A model generated the notes under the pieces. It had not been told where the DNA came from, ran no database searches, and was given only the letters and a program-made list of their open reading frames with translations. The translations under genes and the position numbers were made by a program. From NCBI GenBank assembly GCA_002419285.1, contig DIFU01000102.1, forward strand, positions 1 through 28,050: a DNA stretch of 28,050 nucleotides, in the 5' to 3' direction. The stretch's first letter is position 1. Each line of letters opens with the position of its first letter. Below are positions 7,834-15,260 of the stretch, one piece after another. Source of the stretch: Prolixibacteraceae bacterium UBA5740. Its GTDB lineage: Bacteria > Bacteroidota > Bacteroidia > Bacteroidales > Prolixibacteraceae.

Positions 7834-9273
7834 ATGAATCCATTGTCTGTACTGGCCGTCATTGCCGGATATTTCGGCCTTCTTCTGATCATTTCCTGGT
7901 TTACCTCACGGGGAGCCACTTCCGCAACTTTTTTTACTGCCAACCGAAAATCCCCTTGGTATTTGGTTGCCTTCGGAATGGTGGGAGCCACACTGTCGGG
8001 TGTGACCTTTATTTCGGTGCCGGGTGAAGTTTACAATTCAGCCTTTTCATACCTTCAGTTTGTTTTCGGCAACCTGGTCGGATACTGGCTGGTAGCCGGT
8101 TTATTGTTGCCGGTTTATTACAGGCTCAACCTTGTTTCGATCTATTCCTATCTGGGCGACCGGTTCGGTGAATTTGCACATAAAACCGGTTCCGCGTTTT
8201 TTATTTTGTCAAAACTAATCGGTGCCGCATTCCGGTTGTACCTGGTGGCCGGTGTCTTGCAACTGGCCTTTTTTGAAGCCTATGGTATTCCATTCGCGGT
8301 GACTGTATTTGTGAGTATTGCACTGATATGGATTTACACCTTCAGGGGTGGAATCAAAACCATTGTATGGACTGATACCCTTCAGACCCTATTTCTTGTC
8401 TCGGCGGTCGTCCTGACTATTTCATCCATAGCCGAAAGTTTGGGCTGGAGCTTTGGGCAGATGATCAGGGAAGTGAGTGCAGACAGTTACTCCAACATTT
8501 TTACGTGGGATTGGAAATCGGGCAATAATTTCTTTAAGCAGTTTTTTGCCGGGATGTTTACTACGCTGGTGATGGTTGGGATGGATCAGGACATGATGCA
8601 GAAGAACCTGACCTGCAAGAACAAACGGGAAGCCCAAAAAAATATGCTGGTATTCAGTTTGGCCTTTCTTGTGACAGTTTTTCTCTTTTTAAGCCTGGGA
8701 GTCCTTTTGATAAGATATGCAGCCGAACACCAGGTTGCAATCCCTGCGGCGACAGACGATCTATATCCACTTCTGGCGTTGAATCATTTTGGGTTTGCAG
8801 TGGGGATTGCTTTCCTGATAGGGGTAATTGCCGCTGCCTATTCGAGTGCGGATTCGGCACTGACAGCCCTGACCACCACGGTGAATATCGATTTTCTTTC
8901 GACAGAGAAATACAGCGAGAAGAAAAAGGTGAAGGTCAGGATGGTGTCACACCTGATTTTTTCGATACTTCTCGGTTTGACCATATTGATATTCAGGGCT
9001 ATCAACAACGAAAGCGTGGTTGTGGCCGTGTTTAAGGTGGCAGGTTATACATACGGTCCGATTCTTGGACTTTTCCTGTTCGGATTATTCTCGAAACGAA
9101 GGATCAAAGACCAACTGTCACCCTTGGTGGCGGTGATGGCACCCATAATTTCATATGTCATTTCCCTAAATTCGCAGGAGTGGTTATGGGGGTATCAGTT
9201 TGGTTTTGAGATCCTGATTCTGAATGGGTTGATTATGATTTTGGGATTGTACGCAATTTCAAGGCGCAATTGA
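7834..9273 (+). CDS. Sodium:solute symporter (SSS family), candidate amino-sugar transporter
   Basis: This 479-residue integral membrane protein starts at the ATG at 7834, one base after the namZ stop; longer starts inside namZ are not credible. It has roughly 13 hydrophobic segments and family hallmarks. These include an early unwound helix region with GATLSGVTFISVPGEVY, RLYLVAGVLQLAFFEAYGIP, the TFRGGIKTIVWTDTLQ segment, and AAYSSADSALTALTTT, which holds the Ser/Thr residues typical of the Na2 sodium site. SSS proteins import sugars, amino acids or vitamins with Na+. Tight coupling to namZ makes MurNAc or a related amino sugar a reasonable substrate guess, in line with SSS-type MurNAc uptake reported in Bacteroidota, but substrate cannot be read from sequence. 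No MurNAc kinase or etherase gene is present nearby. Confidence 0.9.
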   Translation: MNPLSVLAVIAGYFGLLLIISWFTSRGATSATFFTANRKSPWYLVAFGMVGATLSGVTFISVPGEVYNSAFSYLQFVFGNLVGYWLVAGLLLPVYYRLNLVSIYSYLGDRFGEFAHKTGSAFFILSKLIGAAFRLYLVAGVLQLAFFEAYGIPFAVTVFVSIALIWIYTFRGGIKTIVWTDTLQTLFLVSAVVLTISSIAESLGWSFGQMIREVSADSYSNIFTWDWKSGNNFFKQFFAGMFTTLVMVGMDQDMMQKNLTCKNKREAQKNMLVFSLAFLVTVFLFLSLGVLLIRYAAEHQVAIPAATDDLYPLLALNHFGFAVGIAFLIGVIAAAYSSADSALTALTTTVNIDFLSTEKYSEKKKVKVRMVSHLIFSILLGLTILIFRAINNESVVVAVFKVAGYTYGPILGLFLFGLFSKRRIKDQLSPLVAVMAPIISYVISLNSQEWLWGYQFGFEILILNGLIMILGLYAISRRN

Positions 9274-9299
9274 GTGGTAAGATCCGATATTTATATATA

Positions 9300-9333
9300 T
9301 TTGTTAAAAAATGTAAAATCTTATTTATTTTTG
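9300..9333 (+). promoter_or_regulatory. Bacteroidota promoter for the beta-helix/EEP pair
   Basis: A -33 TTTG (9300-9303) and a -7 TATTTTTG (9326-9333, exact TAnnTTTG) are separated by 22 bases, close to the usual spacing of about 19-21. Transcription would start near 9340, leaving a leader of about 40 bases to the TTG start at 9381. Confidence 0.55.
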
Positions 9334-9380
9334 TTGTAATAAAGTCAGTATCCGGTACGTTTTTATAAAAAATCGGCACG

Positions 9381-10829
9381 TTGGTTAAATACCTTTATCA
9401 AATATTGCTGGTAGCTCTTGTCTTTGTTTCGGTGTATGCCTGCGAAGACGAGAAGTATTTGACATCTCCCGATGCACAGTTGCGTTTTTCAGCCGATACC
9501 ATCACCTTTGATACCATCTTCACGACCATTGGTTCGACAACCCGGCTTTTAAAGATTTACAATCCCTACCATGAAAAAGTCATGATTTCGAGCATTAAGA
9601 TGGGCTCTGGAGAATTGTCAAATTTCAGGATGAACATAAATGGAATGGCTGCCAATGAGGCCTATGACGTTGAAATCCCACCTAACGACAGTATTTTCAT
9701 CTTTGTTGAGGTAACGGTCGATCCCACTGGAGGAAACAGCCCGATGGTAATAAAGGACAGCATTGAATTTACCACCAATTTCAATTACCAAAATATTAAA
9801 CTGGTAGCCTGGGGGCAGGATTTTCATCTGATCAGGAAATCAGTCCTGAAGACCACCCGTTGGAGTAATGATAAGCCTTATCTGGTTTATGATTATGCAT
9901 ATGTTGACTCACTGGCAACATTAACCATAGATCCCGGCACAAGGATTTTTTTCCATAAGGGCGCGGGGCTTTACGTGAAAGGGAACATCCTCTCAAACGG
10001 TACCCGTGAGCAACCCGTCATTTTCACCGCTGATCGTCTGGAACAGGCCTATGCCAATGTGCCTGATCAATGGAATGGTGTTTTGCTTTTTTCAGGCAGT
10101 AAAGGGAATGTTTTCAATTACACCCAGATCAGGAACGCGAACATAGGTTTACAGGTGGGCACCCTCGAACATGAGGGGAACGCATCGGCAACCCTGTCGA
10201 ATGTGCGGATCGAAAATATGGCCTATGCCGGTATTTTTGCCCTGAAATCGAAAATTACAGCTTACAACAGCCTGATCGCCAATTGCGGTTTTTATGCTAC
10301 CGCCTTGTTGGTTGGTGGTGAATACGAATTCTACCACAGCACCATTGCAAACTATTGGGGCGGTTATTCCAGAAAGCCGAGAACAACCAGTTCTCTGGCC
10401 ATTTCCAATTTGGTTCAGTATCCCAATCCGGATGGCAGTAACAATGTTTTTTCCGGGGACCTGACCAAGGCTCATTTCGGAAATTGCATTATTTTTGGAA
10501 ACAACCTGGTTGAGCTCGAGCTCGGTAATAATGGTGAAAATATGTTTAATTACTTCTTTGACCATTGTATCCTGCAGGTCCCTGATACATTTAATATCTC
10601 CAACCGTAACCATTACAACAACGTATGGAAGGGAAAGGATTTCGATCCCAAATTCGTGGATCCCTACCAGAAACTGGTTTTTGAGCTGGATACCCTTTCT
10701 CCCGCAAAAGATCGCGGCAGTCAGGCCTATTCCAAAATGTTTCCCTTTGATTTCAAGGGCAACGACCGTACTGCCGACGCTGGTCCGGATTTGGGCGCTT
10801 TTGAACGGATCGAGAAAAAGGCACAATAA
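9381..10829 (+). CDS. Beta-helix repeat lipoprotein
   Basis: This is a 482-residue lipoprotein with a TTG start. An in-frame stop at 9366 leaves no ATG or GTG option, and the residues from TTG give a good signal peptide (MVKYLYQILLVALVFVSVYA) ending at C21. The N-terminal part (about 30-150) is a conserved beta-rich domain beginning LRFSADTITFDTIFTTIGST. The middle (about 165-420) is a right-handed parallel beta-helix, with repeated short strands such as GVLLFSGSKGNVFNYTQIRN and ATLSNVRIENMAYAGIFALK. The C-terminus has the closing motif found in polymorphic beta-helix proteins (DAGPDLGAFERI). The family is common in Bacteroidota and presumably surface exposed, with no activity established. 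The start of an exported EEP-family gene lies two bases beyond its stop, so the two form an operon. Confidence 0.86.
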   Translation: MVKYLYQILLVALVFVSVYACEDEKYLTSPDAQLRFSADTITFDTIFTTIGSTTRLLKIYNPYHEKVMISSIKMGSGELSNFRMNINGMAANEAYDVEIPPNDSIFIFVEVTVDPTGGNSPMVIKDSIEFTTNFNYQNIKLVAWGQDFHLIRKSVLKTTRWSNDKPYLVYDYAYVDSLATLTIDPGTRIFFHKGAGLYVKGNILSNGTREQPVIFTADRLEQAYANVPDQWNGVLLFSGSKGNVFNYTQIRNANIGLQVGTLEHEGNASATLSNVRIENMAYAGIFALKSKITAYNSLIANCGFYATALLVGGEYEFYHSTIANYWGGYSRKPRTTSSLAISNLVQYPNPDGSNNVFSGDLTKAHFGNCIIFGNNLVELELGNNGENMFNYFFDHCILQVPDTFNISNRNHYNNVWKGKDFDPKFVDPYQKLVFELDTLSPAKDRGSQAYSKMFPFDFKGNDRTADAGPDLGAFERIEKKAQ

Positions 10830-10831
10830 GG

Positions 10832-11854
10832 ATGTTGTTTCGATTGGGTTTTACCCTTCTGGCTATTCTTTTGCACTTATCGCTCCAGGGACAAGATAAA
10901 GTGGTTCATGTTATGTTCTACAATGTTGAGAACCTTTTCGATGTCAGGAATGATTCCCTGACATTGGATGATGAATTTTTACCTGAAGGTGAGCGACACT
11001 GGAACAACTATCGACTGAAGTTAAAGCTGAATAACCTTTCAAAAGTGATTACCAATACCGGCAATTGGGAACCGCCTGCTGTGATTGGATTCTGTGAGGT
11101 TGAAAATCGTTATGTACTGGAGCGTTTAGTGGCCGTAAAAGGACTTCACAAATGGGGTTATAAGATTATACATAAGGACTCTCCTGATGAGCGGGGAATC
11201 GATGTGGCAGCCATTTACAGGCCCGACCAGTTTACTCCTCTTCGATATCAATACCTCCCAATGACTGGTGCATCAGGAACGGAGAACCAGACAAGGGAAA
11301 TACTTAAACTTACCGGAATTCTGGCCAATAGTGATACTGTTCATTTGTTTTTCAACCATTGGCCTTCAAGATACGGTGGACTTATGGAATCCAGGGAAGG
11401 GCGAAACATGGCTGCCACCATTGTGAGAAAGGAAGTGGAAATGCTTCAACGGACCTCAAAACAGCCCAGAATCATTATAATGGGTGATTTCAATGACCAG
11501 CCGACGGATTATAGTATGACCAGATTTTTGAAGGCTTCAATTGAGACAGGGTCATCGCCTGAGAATTTATATAATCTCAGTTATCGTTGGGTGAGCCAGA
11601 ATCGGGGTACGCTGAAATATCAGGCTGAGTGGAATATTTTTGATCAGATTGTTGTATCAGGCAGTATACTTGACCATAAGCGAAAATTATACACTACAAG
11701 GCAAGATGCCGAAATTTTAGAAGCTACTTTTCTTTTCACTAAAGATGAACGGTACCTCGGGCAGAAACTGTTCAGGACGTATGATGGTTATCGATATTCA
11801 GGTGGATTTAGTGACCACCTTCCGGTCATCCTGCAGCTCAGGATTCGGGAATAG
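10832..11854 (+). CDS. Exported endonuclease/exonuclease/phosphatase family protein
   Basis: This 340-residue protein has a signal peptide (about 1-20, MLFRLGFTLLAILLHLSLQG) and then an EEP fold. The motifs are FYNVENLFDV (29-38, metal-binding Asn/Glu), IGFCEVENR, DVAAIYRP, NHWPSRYGG (catalytic His region), IIMGDFNDQPTD, and the C-terminal SDHLPVILQL (Asp/His pair). These are the expected Mg-dependent phosphodiester-hydrolase residues, so it should be active. Likely substrates are nucleic acids or other phosphodiesters outside the cytoplasm. It starts two bases after the beta-helix lipoprotein gene, with AAGGA just upstream, and is translationally close-coupled. It converges on the CCA-transferase gene with a 4-base gap. 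The substrate is not determined; sphingomyelinase-like or DNase activity are both possible. Confidence 0.9.
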   Translation: MLFRLGFTLLAILLHLSLQGQDKVVHVMFYNVENLFDVRNDSLTLDDEFLPEGERHWNNYRLKLKLNNLSKVITNTGNWEPPAVIGFCEVENRYVLERLVAVKGLHKWGYKIIHKDSPDERGIDVAAIYRPDQFTPLRYQYLPMTGASGTENQTREILKLTGILANSDTVHLFFNHWPSRYGGLMESREGRNMAATIVRKEVEMLQRTSKQPRIIIMGDFNDQPTDYSMTRFLKASIETGSSPENLYNLSYRWVSQNRGTLKYQAEWNIFDQIVVSGSILDHKRKLYTTRQDAEILEATFLFTKDERYLGQKLFRTYDGYRYSGGFSDHLPVILQLRIRE

Positions 11855-11858
11855 CGAA

Positions 11859-13298
11859 TTATTCCTGTTGTGCCTGCCTGTTTACCGGAAATAAGCCAAT
11901 TTCGGCAGCTTTTTCAAACATGAGCTGGCGTGCTTCTTCGTGGTTATTGCCGATAATTCCATCAAGGATAGCCTCCTTAATGGCATTTTTTATTATTCCA
12001 ATCTCCTTTCCGGGAGCAATTCCAAAAATTTCCATGATTTCTTCTCCTGTAACTGGTGGCTGGAAATTCCGGATTGCATCCTTTTCGTCGATCTCCTTCA
12101 GCTTTTGTCTGACAATCTGAAAGTTTTCAAGATGCCGTCTTACTTTCTCCTGATTTTTGGATGTGATGTCAGCCTCGCAAAGTTTCATCAGTTCATCAAT
12201 ATCGTCGCCTGCATCGAATAAAAGTCTTCGTACTGCCGAATCGGTCACTTCTTCTTCGATCAATGAAATGGGACGCATATGGAGCTCAACCATTTTCTGT
12301 ACAAACTTCATTTTTTCATTTAACGGTAATTTCAACCGTTTGAAAATCCCGGGGACCATTTTGGCCCCTACATAATTGTGGCCGTAAAATGTCCAGCCAG
12401 TACCTTCCACGAATTTCTTGGTTGCCGGTTTGGCTATATCATGTAACAAGGCTGACCATCGGAGCCAGAGGCTGTCAGATTTCAGTGCGAGCTGATCCAA
12501 TACCTTTAAAGTATGGTAAAAGTTGTCCTTGTGGGCAATTCCTTTCACCGAATCAATCCCTTTCATTTTTTGGAGTTCGGGAAATACCAGAGGAAGAAGT
12601 CCGGTCTCCTCCATCAGGATAAAGCCCTTGGAAGGCATACCGGCCATGACGATCTTATTTAGTTCTTCCATGGTCCTTTCCGGAGAAACGATGGTCAGGC
12701 GGTTACGGTTGCGTGCAATGGCTGAAAGGGTTTCATCGTTGATGGTAAAATCCAGTTGGGTGGCAAACCGGATGGCCCTCATCATACGCAATGGATCGTC
12801 GGAGAAGGTAATGTCCGGATCCATGGGAGTTCTGATTAACTTTTGCCTGAGATCCTCCATTCCATCGAAGGGATCGATAAATTCACCGAAGCGCTGTCCG
12901 TTTAACTGAAGGGCCATGGCATTAATGGTGAAATCCCGTCTCTTTTGGTCGTCCTCTAACGTACCATCTTCCACAATGGGCTTTCTCGAGTTTCGCTGGT
13001 ACGATTCTCGCCGAGCACCGACAAATTCTATGTCGAGATCCCTGTAGCGTAACATGGCGGTACCGAAATTCTTAAAAACCGTCACTTTTTGTTTTAATCC
13101 CAGTTTCTCACCAACTTTCTCGGCTAGCAGGATACCATTGCCAACCGTCATGATGTCAATATCGGTGCTTGGCCGACTTAAGATGATGTCCCTGACAAAA
13201 CCTCCGATAACAAAGGCAGGCTGCCCGAGTTCGTCTGCAGCCTGTGCTATTACATTAAATATACTTTGGTTTAGTATCTTCTGAAATTTCTTCTCCAC
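11859..13298 (-). CDS. CCA tRNA nucleotidyltransferase / poly(A) polymerase family with HD domain
   Basis: This 479-residue protein has the class II nucleotidyltransferase head: AFVIGGFVRDIIL, then STDIDIM with metal ligands D46 and D48, and KRRDFTINAMAL (119-130). A PolyA_pol RNA-binding region follows (DDPLRMMRAIRFATQLDF, about 168-185), and then an HD domain (RWSALLHDIAKP, H286/D287). It adds or repairs the CCA end of tRNAs in the cytosol; the HD domain may give phosphatase or phosphodiesterase activity. The start is a GTG: a stop lies six codons upstream and there is no ATG before the conserved core. It is divergent from trxA over 164 bases. Whether it is the full CCA-adding enzyme or a poly(A) polymerase paralogue cannot be settled here, though CCA transferase is more likely. 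Confidence 0.92.
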   Translation of the reverse strand: MEKKFQKILNQSIFNVIAQAADELGQPAFVIGGFVRDIILSRPSTDIDIMTVGNGILLAEKVGEKLGLKQKVTVFKNFGTAMLRYRDLDIEFVGARRESYQRNSRKPIVEDGTLEDDQKRRDFTINAMALQLNGQRFGEFIDPFDGMEDLRQKLIRTPMDPDITFSDDPLRMMRAIRFATQLDFTINDETLSAIARNRNRLTIVSPERTMEELNKIVMAGMPSKGFILMEETGLLPLVFPELQKMKGIDSVKGIAHKDNFYHTLKVLDQLALKSDSLWLRWSALLHDIAKPATKKFVEGTGWTFYGHNYVGAKMVPGIFKRLKLPLNEKMKFVQKMVELHMRPISLIEEEVTDSAVRRLLFDAGDDIDELMKLCEADITSKNQEKVRRHLENFQIVRQKLKEIDEKDAIRNFQPPVTGEEIMEIFGIAPGKEIGIIKNAIKEAILDGIIGNNHEEARQLMFEKAAEIGLFPVNRQAQQE

Positions 13299-13382
13299 TA
13301 TGTATTCGTTGTGCTATTCAAATATGACAATATTGCCAAAGATGTGACAAAATTACAATAAATTCAGTTTTTTCATGGTAAA

Positions 13383-13414
13383 TTTACAGCAATCGGAATG
13401 TGGTATTACTTTTG
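13383..13414 (+). promoter_or_regulatory. Bacteroidota promoter for trxA
   Basis: The -7 element TACTTTTG (13407-13414) matches TAnnTTTG exactly. A TTTA at 13383-13386 lies 20 bases upstream, one mismatch from the -33 TTTG. The predicted start near 13421 gives a leader of about 40 bases. Confidence 0.5.
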
Positions 13415-13462
13415 CATAGACATATATAGATATTTAGATACGTATTATTTAAACAAAGTATT

Positions 13463-13831
13463 ATGTTAGAACATTTGACAAAGGAAACATTCAAACAAAA
13501 GGTTTTCAACTGGGAAGAAAATAAGGATTGGAAATATGAGGGATCTGTTCCTTGTATGATCGATTTTTACGCCGACTGGTGTGGCCCATGCAAAATGGTG
13601 GCTCCAATTTTGGAAGAATTGCAAAAGGAGTATGGTGATTCGATTGCCATTTATAAAGTTGACACAGAAGATCAGCAGGAACTCGCTGGAATGTTTGGAA
13701 TCCAAAGTATACCATCACTGTTGTTTGTGCCATTGGATGGCCAACCGCAGATGGCTATGGGAGCACTTCCCAAGAACACTTTTGAAAGGGCGATTGCTGA
13801 TGTACTGAAAGTTGAAAAACCAGTCAATTAA
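13463..13831 (+). CDS. trxA: Thioredoxin
   Basis: This 122-residue cytosolic thioredoxin has the canonical active site W39-C40-G-P-C43 in the context DFYADWCGPCKMVAPIL, and the cis-proline P84 in QSIPSLLF. Length and fold pattern match a classic TrxA; an extra Cys31 just before the DFYADW strand is less usual. It reduces protein disulfides with electrons from thioredoxin reductase. Transcription likely starts at its own promoter (13383-13414). Its stop codon overlaps that of the convergent murF gene within a shared TTAA. Confidence 0.95.
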   Translation: MLEHLTKETFKQKVFNWEENKDWKYEGSVPCMIDFYADWCGPCKMVAPILEELQKEYGDSIAIYKVDTEDQQELAGMFGIQSIPSLLFVPLDGQPQMAMGALPKNTFERAIADVLKVEKPVN

Positions 13832-15123
13832 ATAAAAACATCCAAGACCATTTCCAGTCCGATTCCCCTTGAGCCTTTGATTAGTATGAGGCTGTCAGTG
13901 ATGGGATGAAGTGACAAATATTTAGCCAACCCTGAAGCCTGCTTAAAGCCGGTACACCGGTCAGTAAGGTTGCATTGGTTGAACAGTTCACCCACCACGA
14001 AAATCCGGCTTATCGGGGAGGTGACTGCAAGGTCAATAATTTTCTGGTGTTCCACTGGCGAATAGTCGCCAAGTTCAAGCATATCCCCGATAATCAGTGT
14101 CTTTTTGGGATGGTCGATGGATACAAAATTATGGATGGATGCCTGCATGCTAGAAGGATTGGCATTGTAGGCATCCATTATTATTTGGTTGCTTTGGGTA
14201 TGGATGAGTTGCGACCGGTTATTTGACGGCACATAGGCTTCCAATCCTTTCTTGATCAATAGCGGATCAACTCCAAAATACTTACCTATAGCAGCAGCAG
14301 CCAAGACATTTTCAAAATTGTATCCGCCGATTAACCTTGTGTTGATGTAGAGCACGCCACTAGGAAACCAGGCCCTGATTGCCAGAAAAGGTCCGGAGTT
14401 CAAGGGTTCTCCCCTTAAAAAGACACCTTCCATAGGACCGTATGTAATTACTTCATGATATCCTTTTACTGCATCCATCAGATAGGCGTTGCCGGCATTG
14501 ATAAAGAGATGCCCGTTTTTTTCAGTCAGGTATCGGTACATTTCCGTTTTGGTCTGGATGACCATTTCGAAACTGCCAAAACCTTCGAGGTGGGCTTTTC
14601 CGACATTGGTAACCAGTCCGAAGTCAGGTTGGGCAATTCGACACAGGAAATCAATCTCCCCCGGGTGATTGGCCCCCATTTCCACTACGGCAAATTCGGT
14701 TTGCTCATCCAGGGAAAGCAGTGTTAACGGTACTCCAATGTGATTATTCAGGTTGCCCTGGGTATATTTGAGATTATATTTTTGGGAGAGCACCGCTGCA
14801 GTGAGTTCCTTGGTGGTTGTTTTTCCATTGCTGCCGGTAATTGCCAGCACAGGGATCCCCAGCATATTTCTATGGTAGCTTGCCAAATTCTGTATGGTTT
14901 CCAGCACATTGTCAACGACAAGGATTCTTTTATTCGTTTGACCTAAGGGTTCATCAACCACAGCATAAGCTGCCCCATTTTCTAATGCCTGAAGGGCAAA
15001 TAGATTGCCATTGAAATTGGCTCCTTTCAGGGCAAAGAAAAGCGAGTCTTTAACCACTTTCCGGCTGTCGGTCACAACATTCGGATACTGTTTGAATATT
15101 TGGTAGAGGTGCTGGATTTCCAT
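13828..15123 (-). CDS. murF: UDP-N-acetylmuramoyl-tripeptide--D-alanyl-D-alanine ligase MurF
   Basis: This 431-residue cytosolic Mur ligase adds D-Ala-D-Ala to UDP-MurNAc-tripeptide, the last cytosolic step of peptidoglycan precursor assembly. It shows the N-terminal UDP-binding domain (DSRKVVKDSLFFALKG, 19-34), the ATP loop AITGSNGKTTTKE (94-106), the central FAVVEMGANHPGEI segment with the metal-site Glu, and NVGKAHLEGFGS. The C-terminal domain contains IMDAYNANPSSM, the usual MurF signature. Length is normal. A -7 element (TATATTTG) lies 22 bases upstream. It is downstream of gldJ on the same strand, separated by a hairpin, and converges on trxA with overlapping stops. Confidence 0.95.
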   Translation of the reverse strand: MEIQHLYQIFKQYPNVVTDSRKVVKDSLFFALKGANFNGNLFALQALENGAAYAVVDEPLGQTNKRILVVDNVLETIQNLASYHRNMLGIPVLAITGSNGKTTTKELTAAVLSQKYNLKYTQGNLNNHIGVPLTLLSLDEQTEFAVVEMGANHPGEIDFLCRIAQPDFGLVTNVGKAHLEGFGSFEMVIQTKTEMYRYLTEKNGHLFINAGNAYLMDAVKGYHEVITYGPMEGVFLRGEPLNSGPFLAIRAWFPSGVLYINTRLIGGYNFENVLAAAAIGKYFGVDPLLIKKGLEAYVPSNNRSQLIHTQSNQIIMDAYNANPSSMQASIHNFVSIDHPKKTLIIGDMLELGDYSPVEHQKIIDLAVTSPISRIFVVGELFNQCNLTDRCTGFKQASGLAKYLSLHPITDSLILIKGSRGIGLEMVLDVFI

Positions 15124-15145
15124 AAATCGTACTTTGATATTGTTA

Positions 15146-15153
15146 CAAATATA
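15146..15153 (-). promoter_or_regulatory. Bacteroidota -7 element for murF
   Basis: The minus strand reads TATATTTG (exact TAnnTTTG), 22 bases before the murF ATG. The transcription start would be only about 15 bases before the ATG. No good -33 TTTG is seen at the expected spacing. Confidence 0.45.
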
Positions 15154-15178
15154 GCGGGGTCAATTGACTGGATATGAC

Positions 15179-15210
15179 ACGGGCCTTATTTCTGGTGAAA
15201 CAAGGCCCGT
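15179..15210. terminator. Strong hairpin between gldJ and murF
   Basis: A perfect 9-bp stem (ACGGGCCTT at 15179-15187 with AAGGCCCGT at 15202-15210) encloses a 14-base loop. The T-rich tail lies on the plus-strand side (TTTTATGTTTTTT), whereas both neighbouring genes are on the minus strand. There it would be preceded by an A-rich stretch and lack a T-run. It may terminate antisense transcription, or end gldJ mRNA by a U-tract-independent route. Confidence 0.55.
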
Positions 15211-15260
15211 TTTATGTTTTTTGCGGCCTGACATTACCGCTTTCAGTTTTCTTTTATTGA

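Noticed and set aside
10149..10826. Long minus-strand open frame of 225 codons inside the beta-helix gene
   Set aside because: It is entirely antisense to a well-supported lipoprotein gene, has no recognisable domain or signal, and starts and stops without any regulatory context.
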